From positions 71,285,470 through 71,349,469 of the forward strand of contig OX465284.1 of the NCBI GenBank assembly GCA_949987705.1: 64,000 nt of DNA, in the 5' to 3' direction. This document shows, one piece after another, positions 12,965-24,925 of the stretch. Position 1 is the stretch's first letter. The number at the start of each line of letters is the position of its first letter. The DNA comes from Thereva unica. Lineage: Eukaryota > Arthropoda > Insecta > Diptera > Therevidae. The notes beneath the pieces were generated by a model, which was not told where the DNA came from, made no database searches, and saw nothing but the letters and a program-made list of their open reading frames with translations. Made by a program: the position numbers and the translations under genes.

Positions 12965-13190
12965 ATTATTGCGATCTGCCAGCCAAGAAAGGATAAATGA
13001 AGCAATCATGCAAAACAAATGGAATTGGAATCGTAACATCGTAACACAGCGAGATGGAAAAGAGGATCTAGCCAAACAAGCGCTTGACTGGAATCCGCTA
13101 GGTACCGTCGAGTTGAAAGACCTAGAACAACGTGGAGGAAACCCCTATCAAAACTCGCCGCAGCAAGGAGGACAACATTGTTTCCGCAAT
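12965..13190 (+). pseudogene. RTE-like retrotransposon C-terminal fragment
   Basis: Plus-strand remnant of the tail of an RTE-type endonuclease/RT polyprotein. Visible pieces are RINEAIMQNKWNWN, then AKQALDWNPLG. In the next frame RRVERPRTTWRK follows, corresponding to the family's basic KRGRPRTTWRR stretch. A close relative lies at 35480-35730. The fragment has at least one frameshift and no upstream RT in phase. The family name is from recognition of this C-terminal signature. Confidence 0.7.
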
Positions 13191-15030
13191 ATGTTACATG
13201 CGGGAGCAAAGGAGCAGAAGAAAAAGATACTCGCTCATAACACACTAGCTCGATGTTGACCAAAGAAGTGCATTTGCTTGTAAATATGCTTGTTTTCGGT
13301 GCTACCTTCATGGCACTCAATTTTGTTGCGGATGTGGTCTTTATTTTGATCTGTTACCGAGAAAAGCAATTGCTTGGATTTTTATCCATCAACCAGTCAC
13401 ACTGTGCTGTGAAATTTAATCATTGCTCATGCTCATCGTTCAAATTGTTTCACGCTGTGAATGAAAGCAGGCGTAATACGTTGCCGTTAATTTCACCATG
13501 TCCGAATTTTCCCTACGTTCTTTCCCAGCGGAATCGACCTTCACGTGAATATGCAGTAAAGTCCTCCTCGAGTATGATTAATTCAGTTCGAGGTATCATA
13601 TGTAGAGTCTCTTGAGGGAAACTGACAAACGCCTTGTCGTGAATTAGCCAGTCCCACGTAGAAAACTAGCCAGTAGAAAAGTAGACAATTGCTTTCAAAA
13701 AACGTTCCGACTTCTAGCCGAAAACTGGCAAGATTCTCATAGAAAACTAGCGTTTGCTGTCAGAAAACTAACCAGTGTCTCGTGGGAATAGCTGGTATAT
13801 TTTGTTGGAAACTTTCTAACCAGCATTCTCCCTTGAAGTTTGTTTGTATCCATTTTCTACCTTATTTATCACTTCTAACGCAGCCGAAAGTATTTGACTG
13901 CTCTCTTATCGTGAATTTCCGTAGTTGAGGAAAAAAGACGGAAAAGGGAGACGGACTATACCTATCTTATAGAGAAAAAATGAATTACAAAAAAAATTGT
14001 GGTAATATAACTTTTTGGTAACATTTCGTGCCGAGTATTTGTAGAAAAATACTAAAATCGCAAATTATTCCAAACAATTTCTAGAATAGATTTTCCATAT
14101 CATTTCCTCTCGAGCTACTTATAGGAATCTACTAGAATAGTTTCACCCGTTCCTTGTAGGGAAATACTATTTTCTCTAGAATTCACAAAGAACTTGTAGA
14201 AAATTGCTGAAGTAGTTTTTCCTTAACATTTTCTCTCAAGTTACTAGTAGGGAAGAACTAGACTAGTTTTTCTCCGGTCTTTCCAAAACACGTGTTCCCT
14301 CAAACCCTCTCTCACCTCTCCCCCTCAAACTGAGCAAGCTTGCGGGAAACTGAAAAATCGGTTCGTGATAGAGGCGATTTCGACGGTACGCTCCAGCGCA
14401 TGTACCTCACGAACTTTGTGGATAAAGCCTCTCCTCATCCCCACTCTTCCTTCATCACCTGTTGCATTCTAGCCTGCACTGAAGACCTGAATGAACTTAT
14501 TCTTATCGCAAATTCTTTTTAGTCAAAGACATTTTGGAATTTCAATATATATATATGTATTGTTACGGAGATATATTGGAAATCCCATTTGCAAAATGGG
14601 TAGCCGCCGATTCCGAAGACTCAAATTTAAACTTGCACCGACCCAACTACACAACTCAAAATTAAAACCTTGGCCTACATTTTTGCCATGTTAAAGTACC
14701 GTTTCCATGGACTAAATTGAAACTCATCTCTTCGCGTCAATTCGGCTGAGCTGGACTGTTGAATTCGTTTCCTCTGGTAAGCCTTTTATGACTTAACTTT
14801 GTCTTTTCTAAATGCTAGATGCTTGGTACAAGAGGGAGGGATCAAACAATTTTTTTAGGAAAACAGAAAATGTCTCCGATGATCTTTCTGGCAAGTCAAA
14901 CATCTAAATATGAAAATACAATGCCCGCAATTCTTTTCTTGATATGAAAATATGATACCTTTAAAAATAACCACCTTAAACATTTTGTCCGTAGTCCATA
15001 TTATGCCATAATTTTTTTGTATTTTCATCA
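13191..15030. other. Degenerate short repeats, no gene
   Basis: Between 13610 and 13800 phrases such as 'agaaaactagc' recur several times. At 14030-14275 phrases like 'cttgtagggaaatact' and 'ctactagaatagttt' recur at irregular spacing, suggesting a decayed minisatellite. The segment at 14296-14325 (ttccctcaaaccctctctca) resembles the foldback at 51464-51605. The frame at 13253-13615 has no recognised motif. Confidence 0.45.
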
Positions 15031-15035
15031 AGGCG

Positions 15036-16917
15036 CACAGTGGGACGAATTGCCTAAAACGTGGACAAAAGTCCAAAAATAAAAGTTTCGATCTAGGGAA
15101 TTTCATGTTTTGGGTTGACTACAGTATTGTTGGTTCTATTAAATCCCGGCAGTAGAAACGGTTAATTGTTTTTCCGTGAAGCTGCACAGCAGGTCAAACT
15201 TGGCCATTGTTTATTTGTAAAGCGTTCGGCTCTGTGCTTAAAAAACGCAGTGCAAATTGAAACTTGTATAAAATTATAACGACAAAACAGATTCGCAATA
15301 TTGAAAATGGAGAATGTTTCTCCAGGTATATACATATGTATATATGTACTAAATTTTAAATGCTTTATAACTTGTTAAGCGACGTGTTAACATTTGTTAT
15401 TGAAATAAACAATAATTATGTATAATAACGAGAAAAATTTATAAAATTCAATCGAAATGAAGAGATAAGTTATGAGTTCCACGGAATACCACTAAGTCAA
15501 GTATTTTTTAATAAAATAGGTTATATTTACTTCAGGATTAAAAAAGAAAATCCAGCTACTAGCCGCAACTCTCTTAGTAAACCACATATGCAGTTACGTC
15601 TGCTATATTTTAGTTTTAATGAAATGTCTATAAAAGTGCGGGAAAATTCTCCATATTGTTAAATCGGCACGAAATTCGGTGGCATTATGTTATCGACGTC
15701 GCTGATCACTTTGTAAAATACAAAATGGCGGATCCAGTATGGCGGACATAATTTTTTAAAATTTGTAGAAATAAGTTCTAAACTTGTATCAATAAGTTTT
15801 TGAGCATGCTGATTACGGATCTGATTTCAAAATTAGGAAATTCAAAGTCGCGGATATATAATATCCTACCTATAAATATTAGTTCAGTCGTCAGGGCACA
15901 ATTTGAATGCAAACCTTTAACTAAATGTTAACTCACGAAACTTTTTCTAAAAAAATAGTTTTTCGTGAGTACAATTATGTTAAAAAAAAAGTTTCGGTAA
16001 ATTGGTTGTACGCTGCTCCTAAAAACAGAAAATTCCGTTTTTGGATAATATCTCTTAAACGGCTAGTCCCATCTTAAAATATTGTTTACAAAATTTGTAG
16101 ATCATGCGATTTTCTGCGAAAAATGATATTATACATTTTCCCGTACGAATCGCCGTTCATGAGATATTTAAAAATATTCATATCCCCTAATGCGCAACTT
16201 GTATCGGTCATCAGACTTTCAATAAATCCTCTGTTGGACTACGTGGCTAATATTTTCAGGGTGATTTCTAGATGGTTTTGGAAAAAGAAATTGTTCTAGA
16301 GAGGGGGCTATCCCACAGGGTGTTTACGAAAGAAAAAAAGTATTTTTTAATATTTACTTAATGTTGAATAACTCCTAGGCTAATTATCGTAGAGTAACGT
16401 AAATCGTTTCGTCTTTTAGGTAAATTAATAAAAAAGTGCGATCTAAATCCCAATATTCTTCGTTTTTTTCAGAAAAAATCCAATATTTTCGTATTTTGGT
16501 CATATTTTGAACCTACATATCTTGTAAAAGGAGTCACTCAAGTTCCTGTTCTTAAAATTTTCGAATTCAAGTATCAAATTCGTATTCAGCGTGCTCAAAA
16601 ACATATAAATACAAGTTTTGAACTTATTTATACAATTTTTGAAAAATTATGTCCGTGGGTCCTCCATTTTGAATTTCCAAATTTTGACATCAAATTCGTA
16701 ATCGGTATGTCCAAAAACATCTAGATACTAGTTTTGAGTTTATTTCTACAATGTTTTACAAACATTGTCCGCCATATTGGATTCGCCATTTTGAATTTTC
16801 AGTTTTTGACATCAAATTCGTGATCAGCGAGGTCGATTACCCTATAATACCGAATTTCGTCAAAATTCATCAATATTTAGACGTTTGTCCACGTTTTCGG
16901 CAATTCGTTCCACTGTT
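15036..16917. mobile_element. Transib-like non-autonomous element
   Basis: A 5-bp duplication, aggcg, lies at 15031-15035 and 16918-16922. The left end is CACAGTGGGACGAATTGCC; the right end, read inward, is AACAGTGGAACGAATTGCC. Similarity continues through aaaacgtggacaaa for about 40 bp. A 5-bp GC-rich duplication together with a CACAGTG start points to Transib, the relatives of RAG recombinase. About 120-bp repeats containing 'gacatcaaattcgt' and 'attttgaattt' lie near the right end (16555-16850), with related inverted sequence near 15700-15850. No transposase frame was seen, so it is non-autonomous. The superfamily call is an inference from the ends and duplication. Confidence 0.65.
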
Positions 16918-16922
16918 AGGCG

Positions 16923-18933
16923 TTCTGAACTCCCTACGTGTGGCAAGAACTAAACATTTGAACCAATGACATACTTTGTCCCTAAAGATCATAACTGATA
17001 TTCTAGAGTACAAAATCGTTAAGTCGGTATGAAAGAGAAGCTACGGCAAGTTCCATTCTTATCCTCAAAAACCAGCATAGAATTGAAAAAAAAAAACACC
17101 AAGGACTATTCTCTTCTCGTTTGAGTATAGCTTGAAACAAAACGGTCGTTAACGTCTCAAAAAACTTGAAATCTGAAAACGTAACTAAGACGAAAAAATG
17201 GAAAGAAAAGAAGTTTGCATTTGGGATTCAACCTTGAAGGTAATCACTGGTAGTCGGTGGCTTTTACATTAACCATCGTGGCAGCAAAACAACTAAAAAC
17301 AAACCCAAGGACTTAATTGCACGTGCAGAAGAAAGTCCTTTTATATAGCACGGTGGTGTCTGCGCCCAACTTGTGTTATATCCCGATGAAATGGAACGAA
17401 CGGAGCTGAGGCGAAGAAGCCACTGAATCGTGGATAATTGTTCCTGTCTGTCTGTCTGTAAGGACCTAACCAGATAACTTTCTTACGGGTGCTCCACCAG
17501 TCTGAATCCTACCTTTTTCAACATTCGCCTTTGGCTGCTGTCACGGACAGCGATGCATAACTCTTTTCAGCTTTTCAGCTTCTGTTCATTTCTTTTTTTA
17601 TGGATTTTTTTCTCTCCTACCCAACAAAGGAGAACAGACTAAGTTAGAAGATCTTTTATTTGGTTAATCCTTCCGTCAAGTTAACGAAAGAAAATCTTAA
17701 TTGCACTAGAGTCCAGCCGTGCATCTCTGATGGCAACGCTTGATAATTACCCGTAAAAGGATGAGGCAGGTTTCACGGATTTAATCCACCGACCCTAGTT
17801 CAATTTTTTTTTGTCCTTGTGACAAATGGATTATCAGTAGTCTGTCTACGATCCACCTGCCGTGTACTGTCGGAGGGTTTTTTTGGTTTTGTGCTCCCGA
17901 GATAATAACTTAAACTAATGACTTTGGGAAGGTAAGACGAGAAAGGGGAAAGAACGCCGGTTCCAACTCTAACCCCGTAGCTCCGGGTGAGTAGCATCTC
18001 AATTTGAATGTTTTCGATAAAGCATGAGATTTTTTTTGGGTGCTGTTGTAGAGAGTTCAGTCCTGCGTCCAGTTTTTGTTCCATGACCTTCGGTATTTAT
18101 TTAATGCTTCGATGGAGGTTTACTTTAATTATACTTGGGATAGGGCTACTGGGCGGCTATTGGGCCCTAATGAACAAGAAGGAATTGCTTCACTGATTAA
18201 TGGGACGGGCAGGAAGTGACAGGATTCGATCTTCCTGGAACAATTAAAAAGGAAATTGCTTATTTTAATATAAACGGAAATTGAATTCTAGTGAAGCCTT
18301 CACCAAAAGAAAACACCTGCTTACTTTTAATTAATCTATTGTAGGGTATTGTGTTAAACCCACTTTCTCTTTATGTTACTATATTTAATGAACTGAGCAT
18401 TTCTAGGATACTGTTCCGTAAAATAAGAATGTTATCCCGGAAGATGATTTATTATAGGATGCCCTTTGATACCACACAATTTACTGCGAAAAAAGTATAT
18501 AACATATGTCATTTAAAAAGCATTCAACGCAATTATGATGTATTTATTTTGTTTAGTATTTCTGAACTCAACATAGACCAGCAGGTGAAAGGTAATGTAT
18601 AGTGTACAAGAAGATATACAACAACCACGTAAATTAACCTAGAAATTACTGGAAGAAGATATTTCAAGAGGTTCGAATTCTACATGTCGTTTAGAAGCAT
18701 GCATAGCCTTCTACACCCGTAAAAGACCTTTGGTTATGGTTCAGCCGGCCGCTTCACTAATGAACTCATGCAACATCCAAGAGTTTGAACTAGAGGCTCC
18801 CTGCCGCGTCATTCATATTAGACTACCCTTAACTTATCATACCCTTTTTGATCCTTCGTGCTAAACTTAATACTAGACTTTGAATTGACCAGAATCGTGA
18901 AACCGACGAAACTAGGCAAGCAATCGCATGGAT
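16923..18933. other. No recognisable gene
   Basis: About 2 kb with chance-length frames only (at most 94 codons). No element end or structural RNA was recognised. Confidence 0.45.
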
Positions 18934-18941
18934 ATACGAAC

Positions 18942-20031
18942 CAGTGGCGGTTCGTAAGGTTCAGGATAAGGGAAGCAATGCGGAAGGCGAGCTATAAAAG
19001 TAAAAGTATTCAAGACTGTAACAAAAAAACTGAAGAATAACATATAGTGGAGTCAGATAAGGAAAACATGAGGAATTGTTTCCAGTCTAAAAAATTTTTT
19101 TTTTGTTTTAAAAAGATAGTAATAATAAAACACTACATATCTTGCATACACCCCTCCCCCTATTCTCTTTTGTAACCTTCGCCTGCCATCATTTTAGTCT
19201 TCTTGCAAAAAAACGCTTCAGGCAACCCGTAATCAAAAACACGATTCATAAAATATTCTCTAAAGGGATCATCATTAAAGAGAGAGATTCTTTAAAAATA
19301 TAATATGGAAGCTACAAAGTTATCAGCTTTTATTCAACAATCACCGCCTGCCACCCCAATTAGAGTAAACAATAGTTAAAGAGAAACTTCACCTATCCTC
19401 GATCTCTTTTTTCTTTACTCAATACATTAAACGAAAAGCCATATTTTATGAGTAAAAAAAATTCCAAGCAAATTTTTAAGAGTGAATTTAGTTTTTGCTC
19501 GAAACCAGAACATTACGAGAAAACGAAACAAGAAAATAAAGAGAATATGGTGGATACAGAAAATTTCTCTATCTTCGACTTGTCAATTCTCGCTGTTCGG
19601 TTCCGAAGAAGCTGCGTTTAGCTCAGCTTCTGAGGGGACAGTATTAACGCACACCTTTACGTGAGTGTGAGTTGAATTAAATTGAATGTGTTGGAGTTAT
19701 CACGTTGATTTTCTGGGCCAAATAAGCTGGAGATATTTCAGCTTCCCATGTTTGTTAGGCCTCGGCCACTATAAGAGCGGCACTTGAAAAATTTATCATA
19801 TCGAATTAGCAAAGAGCGCCACTTTAATATTGTCACTCTCCGCTCATATCATGTGAGAGGCCTAATCCAATATGGAGAAGCTGTAATATCTCCAGCTTTA
19901 GTGTTTCCAGAGGAGGAAATTAAGATTTTTCTCGTGATTAGTTTTGATACATTTAAATTTATTTTTATGATGTTGCCTATTTGGTCAAGGGAAGCAGTGC
20001 TTCCTTTGCTTCCAAAGAGGAACCGCCACTG
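18942..20031. mobile_element. Non-autonomous hAT element (1.1 kb)
   Basis: Perfect 8-bp target duplication atacgaac at 18934-18941 and 20032-20039. The left end is cagtggcggttcgtaagg; the right end, read inward, is cagtggcggttcctcttt. Both are followed further in by a gggaagca motif. Interior frames do not resemble a transposase. It separates an unassigned left flank from the endonuclease-like fragment on its right. Confidence 0.88.
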
Positions 20032-20039
20032 ATACGAAC

Positions 20040-20283
20040 TAACTATTTACGAAATAATGCTACTGCATCCGAGGCTGCTGATGCACTAGCGCTGCGGACC
20101 AGGGATGAGGGTGTGAAGTGGGTTACTGTCCAAAGACCCAAATTAGTCACACCGAAAATGGAAATTCAATTCGCCGCGTGGAATGTACGAATAGGAGATC
20201 AAGTGGGTCAAAAGGAAATCAAGGAAACGACTTACCGGATCCGGGACATTGACGATCTTCCCGCCAACAATCAACGGTTGTGA
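20040..20283 (+). pseudogene. Possible non-LTR endonuclease N-terminus
   Basis: The frame contains KMEIQFAAWNVRIGDQVGQK. This resembles the start of the apurinic-endonuclease domain of RTE/CR1-type retrotransposons, where a Trp-Asn-Val-Arg motif carries the first catalytic Asn. The reading ends at a stop at 20281, and its 3' end overlaps the left arm of the inverted repeat at 20274. No downstream endonuclease blocks follow. This is a short match and could be chance. Confidence 0.4.
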
Positions 20284-20589
20284 CTGATGCGTGTGAATCG
20301 GCCTTTAGGAGCGCAGTAGGAACGCCAATGAAGTGAGTGCTCTGATCGTTCTACCTATGATTATAACCGCCAAACACCGTCACCGTGACGCTTTACTATT
20401 CTGGTGGTGAGAAACGATACGTCGGCGTCGGGTTGTTGGCCTATCGACGGGCTGCCAGCAGCTAGACCTATATACATATATCCGAGTGTTTGGCGGTTAT
20501 AATCATAGGTAGAACGATCAGAGCACTCACTTCATTGGCGTTCCTACTGCGCTCCTAAAGGCCGATTCACACGCATCAGTCACAACCGT
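20274..20589. repeat. Perfect 104-bp inverted repeat (foldback)
   Basis: Arms 20274-20377 and 20486-20589 are exact reverse complements of each other over 104 bp, with a 108-bp spacer. The spacer contains a small palindrome, cgtcaccgtgacg, next to the left arm. A transcript would fold into a long perfect hairpin. No target duplication was found outside the arms. Confidence 0.95.
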
Positions 20590-21409
20590 CTCTGTTACGT
20601 CAGTTCCGTGAAGCATTAGCCACACAAAATATTGTTGTATATTGAAAGTTAATGGAACTGTCTACACTGAGTCGCCGCCGATCCGAATCAGCCAATTCAA
20701 ACTCTTCACTGCCACCGAAACGTTAATTTTAGATTTCTTCTAGACCAGTGATCCTCAACCTTTTTTTGTTGCGGCACACTTTTAACAATTTCAAAATTTG
20801 GCGGCACACTAACAATACAACCAATTTTAAAGAATTTTACTTATTTACTTAGCTAGTGACAGGTTTAAGTGCCCCATTTTCTCATACTAGCCTCGAAGAG
20901 GGTTGAATAACGTTACATAACGTATTTTTCGTAACAGAAATAAGATGCGCATCTCGCCCATATTTTCACGCTAATATCTTTATAGGAATAGTAACTATGA
21001 ATGTTTTCGCACTTTCGATGGGCTTGTGTTAGAAAATCGGTCAAATTCTCGATTTATTATGAACCCCCTGTTTCCATCCCTTAGCCATCAATTACGCTCA
21101 AGCCTTCACTTTTCAGGAGCCAGTTTCCATTCAAAAATCATGTAGTAAACTTCGCTAGCGTGAAAATATTGGCGTGATACGGCTCTTATTAGGCGCGGCA
21201 CCTTAATGAGAACTCCTTGTAGCAAATAAGAGGCATTCCGAAAGAGTTTCCTCAAAAATGCCACTCAAAAAAAGACCAGCGATACTGAAGTGAGATATGC
21301 ATTATCAGTTTTTTATAATGGCCCTAGTAGGCAAACTTTATTTCAAATTAAGTGGGGCGATATCTGACTAACATATTCCGAAAACGTTTTGAAAACCTTA
21401 AAAAAAATA

Positions 21410-22080
21410 CTCCGGCTTCACCGGCTGAACAAGCAAATTGGCGAACTGAACGTCTAGTCTCAATTCAGTTCATATATAGTTTATACCCCGGCTTCACCGG
21501 CCTCAGTTTAATCAAGTTCACTTAAATCAGCATAAGTGGCTTCACCGGCTAGCATGTTCAGTTCGTGCTTGAAATTGTTGTTGCTTTTTCGCCACAAGCT
21601 AGAAATGCAAAAGCTGACTGGAATGACATTCCATTATTACAATTTTTTACTCTCTTTTGAGCGAGCTTTTACTTTGAAACTCAATTTCATGTTCTGTAGG
21701 CCCAAAGCAGGCATTTTTTCCTGACTTTAAAATGTGAAAAATGTATGGCAAATCAGGAAATTTTAAAGTACTGTAGACTAATTTGCTCCAACTTGCGAAA
21801 TTTTTGCGGTGAAGCCGGGGTATTAAACATATTGAACTGAGGTAAAACAAACTTCAGTTCGCACAATGGGTCCCGAACTGTAGTTGAATGTAAAAGCTCG
21901 CTCAAAAGATGGTAATTAACTAGAATAGTAGAATGCCATTCCAGTGGGCTCTCGCATTTCTGATTTCAGGCGGAATAGCAACAATTTGCACAAACTGAAC
22001 ATAAACTGAACTTTAGCCGGTGAAGCCACTTACGTGGATTGAACTGAACATTATTGAACTGAGGTCGGTGAAGCAGGGCC
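21410..22080. mobile_element. MITE cluster with GGCTTCACCGG motifs
   Basis: The motif ggcttcaccgg, or a one- or two-base variant, occurs three times on the plus strand (about 21413, 21489, 21537) and three times inverted (about 21806, 22019, 22064). The segment 21484-21822 is bounded by taccccggcttcaccg and its complement, next to TA. The stretches 21484-21690 and 21880-22080 are imperfect inverted copies. This looks like one TA-targeting MITE rearranged or inserted into another. Boundaries are approximate. Confidence 0.65.
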
Positions 22081-22169
22081 ATTAAGCTTTAGTTTAACTC
22101 ATACAAAGCTTTAGTTTTTGTTGATGTATTGCTTCATGTTTCAGGCAATTATGTTGGTGGTGACCGGGA

Positions 22170-22266
22170 AGGGTATCATTTAACATACTCAATAGACCGG
22201 TTCTGGTTCGATTACAAAGTAATTAGTACTCAGTTGGGACACCGTATTGGTAAAACGATACTTGCG
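22170..22266 (+). repeat. 5S rRNA-derived sequence, copy 2
   Basis: Diverged relative of the 5108-5218 repeat. It has catactcaatagaccggtt, then a gap of about 22 bp relative to copy 1, then attagtactcagttgggaca and ttggtaaaacgatact. It shares private changes with copy 1 that are not in canonical 5S rRNA. It lies inside the hAT at 20746-23237, so this copy is either younger than that element or was carried by it. Confidence 0.55.
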
Positions 22267-22684
22267 TTTAAAAATATAAAGTTTTCGACACAGACACAGT
22301 TAATTTTCACATATGCACGCCGAACTTCTCAAACTTTTCGGAATCCCTTTTCCACTCGGAATCGAGGAGCAATGATTTTTTTCCGGGGGCCAAATGAGGC
22401 ATTTCCGTAGGACGAGGCGCGAATGAGGCAAGGGATAAGATATTCGGTGTGGGCCTTATAGGGCAATCTAATCGGGGTCCATATGGGGCGGTCGGGCTAG
22501 GCCCATAAGGGACCCTTCCAAATTGCTAGTCGCACATAACCCCATAACCAAAGAATTTAAAGCCATTTCGTAATTCAATTGACCGAATAATGATTTAACG
22601 GTTACCTATTCGCGTGCTCCCCACCTACAATGATTATGCTCCGCCGCCCCTGTTCGCTAGCTGTATTCTTCTGTTAATTTTCGC

Positions 22685-23090
22685 CGTATGTTGTGGTCTT
22701 TGCTGCTCTTTGATGCTGCTTTGCCTAACGCTACATCTACTTCCTTCGCTGCAGTCATTGACCTGCCTATGTCGTCTATATCATCTGCATATGCCATTAG
22801 CTGAATAGACTTGTTTAGAATTGTCCCTCTAGTTTCAATACGTTCCTACCGGACCGTTTTATCTAATAATATGTTAAGTAGTAAGCAGGATAGAGAGTCT
22901 CCTTACCTGAGGCCTCTGTTCGCACCGAAAAATTGCTCCGTTTTCTCACTCCGTTTATCATTCGATGAAGTTTTAGTGATTTGAATTAATTGGCCTGGAA
23001 AGTTCAGTTCCACCATTGCTTCGTAGATTTTTGAACGTAGCGCAAGATCATATTCTGTCTTTAACTCAATGAAAAAGTGTTAAACTCTTA
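22685..23090 (-). pseudogene. RTE-like reverse-transcriptase relic
   Basis: Minus-strand conceptual protein with the order of an RT palm. It reads RSKIYEAMVELNFPGQLIQI, then ANRGLR followed by a broken QGDSLSC-like block with a stop, then LLLNILLDKTVR. The catalytic block LMAYADDIDDIGRSMTAAKE follows. This wording is typical of the RTE-type endonuclease/RT family whose C-terminal ends appear at 12965, 35480 and 61752. Stops and a frameshift are present and the fragment is short, so it is a relic captured within the hAT. Confidence 0.8.
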
Positions 23091-23245
23091 ATATTAAACT
23101 CTTTCATCTTTTCAATTACCTGTCTTAGTGCGAATATGTGATCGGTTGTGGACTTTTGTTTCCTGAATTTGGCGGCACACTTCAGGAATTTGGCGGCACA
23201 CAAAAGTGCCGCGGCACATATAGGTTGAAAATCACGGTTCTAGAC

Positions 23246-24480
23246 GATTTTTTCTGTTTTTGATCGACGAGTTTTCGAAAGACTTTCGAAAATTCATTTA
23301 GGGGGTTTCTAGTTTACTGTGCTGTATGTTAAATCAGTTTACTGAAGAAACTTTGTTTCATCATCCGCTTATTCTTTAAACACCGTGACGAACTCTCCTT
23401 CTACTTCTATTTGTGTCCATGTCTCGCGAATCCATTTCCTTTTTTTCTTGTGACGTTGTTCCTCCTCTTCATCCATAAGGAAAGAAGTAGAGATATTGGG
23501 AGAATTTCAAGAGATGCACGCAACAATTTTTCAATCAATACTTTGATTTTCGAATTCGAATTTCGACAACAAAATTTCTTTTGTAAACCTTATGGAAGAA
23601 AACAATTTCACCATCTTTGTCGATGGATCAAAGTTGACCTTTTCCCCGTCAACACTAGGTCATAAATTGTCAGTAATGACCAGGTCACTTTTTGGCATGA
23701 CTGCATCCTGACTAATTAAGTTTCTATTGGGCAGCGTATCTTTAAAAACGTTTTGTAATGGAGAATGACCTTTCCCGGTAGGCATTTGAAAATGGCAATG
23801 ACAACAAAGCCGTTCTAAGTTTTCATCAGCATCGATGCAAACGTTTTTGCATTCCGAGGCCGAATCTTTTATTTCTAATGTTGATTTTCTCTTAAGGAAA
23901 GCTATTCTCTTGTACCCATTTTTGCATTTCTTTGGTTAGTTTGATCAAAATATTCCTGCATCGTTGTTTGACTTTAAACGGATCGCCATTTTTACTGATT
24001 TCATTGATATCACATCACTAGTCGATACAGACCGGCATCAAGTAGTAACGGAATGGGAGTTTAGTGAACGAACTTCTGTTGATTTTTTAAACTTTTGTGA
24101 AACAACTTTTTTTTTTCAAAGTTGATTCGATTAAATGAAGAATGTACCTATGTGAAAAATGCGTTCCCCTAGAAACTAACCTGAAATTCCCCTGGTGAGC
24201 TTATATTACCCTAAATTTAGGGGAGATTCCCCTGATCTGGCAACACTGATTACGGAATGAGCAACATTTGTGTTGTTCGTGCGGCATTTAACAGTAAGGG
24301 CAATAGGAGAAAAATAAACTCTGCCTTTCCTTTAAGTGATTCTCGATGCTATGCATAACGTACTACTTCCGACAAAGCAGCATGCCTGAAAGCAGAAAGG
24401 GTTATATAATCCGGAATATGGAAGGACGCCTAGCCAGTCCATCGAAGAATGGTAGAGGAAGTGGGACGAGTAAACTAAGG
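23246..24480. other. No gene; possible lone hAT end near 24248
   Basis: At 24200-24248 the sequence reads ...gattcccctgatctggcaacactg. Its complement begins CAGTGTTGCCAGATC, a common insect hAT terminus. No matching left end or 8-bp duplication was found. The rest is unassigned. Confidence 0.35.
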
Positions 24481-24490
24481 GCCGATCTAG

Positions 24491-24925
24491 CTATCGTCTT
24501 ACATCAAAAATGGTGAAGATGGTTATGAGGGGAGGGAGCATGGTGAAGAAAACTACTACATGACGCAATTCCAAAAGACGTAAATCGCAGAGAAAAGGGA
24601 ACAAAAGATGGAGGTGATCTTTAGGCCGGGATAGAGAACCACAGAACCGATGGCCAGGAGCTACATACGGGCAGTTATGTGGCCAGTTATTTGAATAACG
24701 AGCTTCATCAAAGCCACCTTTCTGACAAAGGAAGCAGATACGGGTGGTCACTGATCCATATGCCCCTCTATTGGGTCTGGACTCAAGCATTGAAAAAGAG
24801 CAGGGTTGTGCGAGGACGGTAAGTGTGTATGTGGCATAGGAGAGTTTTATGAGCACACCTGCCACCTTGACTCCAAAAACCTTAGGTAAATAGTTGCTTT
24901 CGAGGCTTTTACTTATCTCAGTCAA
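24491..24925 (-). pseudogene. Possible retroelement gag (zinc-knuckle) relic
   Basis: An open 144-codon minus frame. Residues around CFLCQKGG, NCPYVAPGHRFCGS and an upstream AQPCSFSMLE/NRGAYGS stretch are laid out like the Cys-rich end of an R1/LOA-type ORF1 protein. In that family CCHC knuckles bind RNA. The Cys and His spacings are not intact here, and no RT follows on the left. This is a weak resemblance; chance is a real alternative. Confidence 0.3.

Larger units (their letters stand above)
20746..23237. mobile_element. hAT-like element with nested insertions (2.5 kb)
   Basis: Perfect 8-bp duplication ttctagac at 20738-20745 and 23238-23245. The left end is cagtgatcctcaacc; the right end, read inward, is ccgtgattttcaacc. 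Both are followed by repeats of 'ggcggcacac' (two on the left, two on the right), a common subterminal motif of such elements. Inside lie a MITE cluster (21410-22080), a 5S-derived repeat (22170-22266) and a minus-strand RT relic (22685-23090). No hAT transposase remains. Confidence 0.9.
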
